From contig NZ_MWWT01000006.1 of the NCBI RefSeq assembly GCF_002259705.1, positions 61 to 63,203 of the forward strand: 63,143 nucleotides of DNA, read 5' to 3'. The DNA comes from Alloscardovia macacae (GTDB taxonomy: Bacteria > Actinomycetota > Actinomycetes > Actinomycetales > Bifidobacteriaceae). Positions 61,450 through 63,143 of the stretch are shown here, piece by piece. The notes beneath the pieces are model-generated. The model was not told where the DNA came from. It ran no database searches and saw nothing but the letters and a program-made list of their open reading frames with translations. How positions within the stretch are numbered: the stretch's first letter is position 1; each line of letters opens with the position of its first letter. The position numbers and the translations under genes were made by a program.

Positions 61450-62043
61450 ATGACAGAGCAGCCACAGACCCCACAGACTTCGCAGACCCCACAGACGACC
61501 GAGCACCCGAAGCAGCCTGAGCACCCGACGGACACCCGCGCGTCCCAGACTCGTGCCCGCCTCATCGGCGCCTTCACGGAGCTCATGTGCTGCTATCCCA
61601 TCGACGAAATTACGGTGAAAGAGGTCGTCGCGAAGGCGAAGCTCACTCGCCAGACCTTCTACCGCCACTTCAATTCGAAAGAGGACATCCTCGACGCGAA
61701 GCTCGACGCGCTCTACACCGAGTGCTTCGCGTACATCGAGTCCCACGCCCCCGCGACGTACGAGGCTTTCCTCGCCGCGTACTTCGCCTTCTGGCACGAG
61801 CGTCACGCCACGCTGCAGACTATCCTCGAGCATAATCCGCACTGGCTGTTCACCGAGACCGCGCACGCGTACACGCATCGCTTGTATCCGCTCGTCCGTC
61901 CGTTCTTCCCGTCTTCCTTAGGTCAATTCTTCCCCGACTTTCTGTTCGGCGGCCTCGTCCTCGCCGAGGCCACCTGGCTCGAGCGCGGATGCCAGGAATC
62001 TCCTGAAGCGATGGCGAAGGAGCTGAGCGAATACTGGGCGTGA
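61450..62043 (+). CDS. TetR/AcrR-family transcriptional regulator
   Basis: A 197-aa regulator. After a Pro/Thr/Gln-rich leader (about 25 residues) comes the TetR helix-turn-helix (RARLIGAFTELMCCYPIDEITVKEVVAKAKLTRQTFYRHFNSKEDIL). The C-terminal ligand domain resembles the TetR_C_8-type (YFAFWHERHATLQTILEHNPHWL). It is divergent from pyruvate oxidase and probably represses it and itself through the palindrome at 61365. A parS-like site begins at the base after its stop codon. Confidence 0.88.
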   Translation: MTEQPQTPQTSQTPQTTEHPKQPEHPTDTRASQTRARLIGAFTELMCCYPIDEITVKEVVAKAKLTRQTFYRHFNSKEDILDAKLDALYTECFAYIESHAPATYEAFLAAYFAFWHERHATLQTILEHNPHWLFTETAHAYTHRLYPLVRPFFPSSLGQFFPDFLFGGLVLAEATWLERGCQESPEAMAKELSEYWA

Positions 62044-62059
62044 TGTTTCACGTGAAACA
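62044..62059. promoter_or_regulatory. parS site
   Basis: TGTTTCACGTGAAACA, identical to the other two sites, starting at the first base after the TetR-family stop codon. Confidence 0.9.
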
Positions 62060-62380
62060 TCAGAAGCTTGTACTCTACATACGCTGCTAGGGATAGAAAG
62101 ATACGTGTCTACGCAGGGAATCCACTCTGTAAAAAGATACAAGTTCGCTGACGGAGAGCACGACAGCGAACCCTTACACACTGTAAAAAAGTAAATGTAA
62201 TCATGAGACGAATGATGGCCTTATGGTCACTATTTTACGTCCTATACGACCATAAAACGGGTGTAGGTAGAAAATATCAGAGCTAGTCCTATTCGTCGTA
62301 TACAGAGCACCTCATTCTATGGGGAGCAGTTAGTATGTATGAGAAGAGATGAGGGCGTGACGGATGGTGAGGCGGGGGGG
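62060..62380. other. Non-coding gap between the TetR gene and the palindrome pair
   Basis: No gene is seen. Short repeats of TGTAAAAAG occur (near 62129 and 62182), and TACGTCC/TACGAC-type stretches, but nothing is clear enough to name. Confidence 0.4.
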
Positions 62381-62470
62381 TGTTGTGTGTAAGTGGTCTC
62401 ACTAGAAAGGCTTCTCCGCACTGGAAACCCCCTAAAATCCCGTCTGGAGTGAGACGACTTACACATAACC
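62381..62470. repeat. Inverted-arm palindrome, type B, 48-nt spacer
   Basis: 21-nt arms (cores GTGTAAGTGGTCTCA and TGAGACGACTTACAC) with one mismatch and one wobble, spacer 62402-62449. First of a pair before the rRNA operon end. Confidence 0.85.
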
Positions 62471-62494
62471 ACGCCTCTACACCTCGTGTTTAAC

Positions 62495-62585
62495 GTGTTA
62501 TTTGCAGATTCTCTCACTCACCCCGCGTGGCTAGGCTTGTTTACCAAGGTATCCCACGTTGAATGAGACAATCTACAAACAACAC
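62495..62585. repeat. Inverted-arm palindrome, type A-like, 47-nt spacer
   Basis: 22-nt arms (cores TTTGCAGATTCTCTCA and TGAGACAATCTACAAA) with several mismatches, spacer 62517-62563. Only 24 bases separate it from the preceding palindrome, about half the gap in the other arrays. Confidence 0.8.
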
Positions 62586-62650
62586 AACACCCCCTAGGAA
62601 TAAAAAAAGGGGAGCTCCCACCAGTGTAAAAGCCCCCGAGTATGTGAAAA

Positions 62651-62678
62651 GGGAAGCAACCTTTTTAGGTGCTTCCCT
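62651..62678 (-). terminator. Terminator of the rRNA operon
   Basis: GGGAAGCAACC pairs with GGTGCTTCCC (one mismatch) around a T-rich loop, 19 bases past the 5S 3' end, and is followed on the minus strand by TTTTC. Confidence 0.75.
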
Positions 62679-62696
62679 TATCAATGAAGTATTATT

Positions 62697-62813
62697 TGTG
62701 GCGGTGTGTTACTCTCCCACACCCTATCGAGTGCAGTACCATCACCGTGCTCACGCTTAGCTACCAGGTTCGGAAAGGAGACTGGGCGTATCCATGAGGC
62801 CAAGACCACCACA
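62697..62813 (-). rRNA. rrf: 5S ribosomal RNA
   Basis: The minus strand reads from TGTGGTGGTCTTGG through the conserved CCGAACCTGGTAGCTAAG and GATGGTACTGCACTCG to GGGTGTGGGAGAGTA and a 3' end complementary to the 5' end. About 117 nt; ends are estimated to within a few bases. Confidence 0.95.
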
Positions 62814-62944
62814 AAAATCTTGTGTAATCATATTCTATTATACGTGGTGGTTTGGGGACCGGCTAGTAGACGCGAAAATCGTTTTCGTGATCACTGTATT
62901 CCAGTGTTGCAGAAAGATTAATGATGCTTAAGATATGATTGTTG
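62814..62944 (-). other. 23S-5S intergenic spacer
   Basis: About 130 bases between the 23S 3' end and 5S. No tRNA is seen in it. Confidence 0.6.

Positions 62945-63143
<199 letters not shown>

Noticed and set aside
62563-62921. Small plus-strand frames across the 5S gene
   Set aside because: They run antisense through the 5S rRNA and its terminator and have no RBS.

Overview
This is a chromosomal window from a mid-GC actinobacterium, most likely a member of the Bifidobacteriaceae. The family call rests on recalled gene order (purA, fba, ClC channel, paired crcB, tgt next to tRNA-Leu), LAXTG-type sorting motifs, the anchored-repeat metal ABC transporter and several apparently leaderless genes. 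Three perfect 16-bp parS-like sites (5689, 51039, 62044) suggest an origin-proximal position. The right edge holds a 5S gene and the 3' end of a 23S gene, both on the minus strand. The genus cannot be fixed from sequence alone.

Layout. 0-1 kb: an alpha/beta-hydrolase remnant and tRNA-Pro. 1.1-3.6 kb: a zinc-ribbon membrane protein. 3.85-11.5 kb: an anchored-repeat metal ABC transporter operon in which the surface protein and the metal-binding lipoprotein form one 1660-codon ORF. 11.6-15.2 kb: a sirtuin, threonine ammonia-lyase and a membrane protein. 15.6-26.2 kb: a ClC channel, then a minus-strand run purA-crcB-small alarmone synthetase-response regulator-histidine kinase-crcB, with fba and a P-type metal ATPase beyond. 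26.8-33.9 kb: a 2358-residue wall-anchored repeat protein next to a LysR regulator. 35.08-42.75 kb: a 7.65-kb element integrated in tRNA-Gly(CCC), carrying integrase, repressor, excisionase, a RepA-like ATPase, a coiled-coil (scaffold-like) protein and an HK97-type capsid protein, but no terminase, portal or tail genes. 42.9-47.0 kb: an operon of a 37-aa peptide, a TPR-like protein and an ABC-2 transporter. 47.1-51.0 kb: an MFS sugar transporter, HtpX and ferredoxin-NADP reductase. 51.2-52.8 kb: an AlbA_2/Schlafen-type protein flanked by direct repeats. 53.4-62.0 kb: HtrA, Tgt, tRNA-Leu, an NmrA-like protein, a frameshifted aldo/keto reductase, pyruvate oxidase and a divergent TetR regulator.

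The most unusual feature is a family of intergenic palindromes. Arms of about 21 nt (core GTAA-N4-TCTCA and its complement) flank variable spacers of nearly constant length: 47 nt in seven copies, 48 in one and 37 in three. At 52.9 and 57.0 kb three palindromes stand in a row, and the gaps between palindromes are also about 46-48 nt, so six arms recur every 66-70 nt. Three arm types (A, B, C) differ by compensated changes. Each multi-copy locus uses different types, and type A is always last on the plus strand. At 52.7 kb two direct-repeat boxes beside the AlbA_2 gene continue the same register. I recognise no described element that matches. A second palindrome family (two 101-bp copies) lies at 12.4-12.7 kb.
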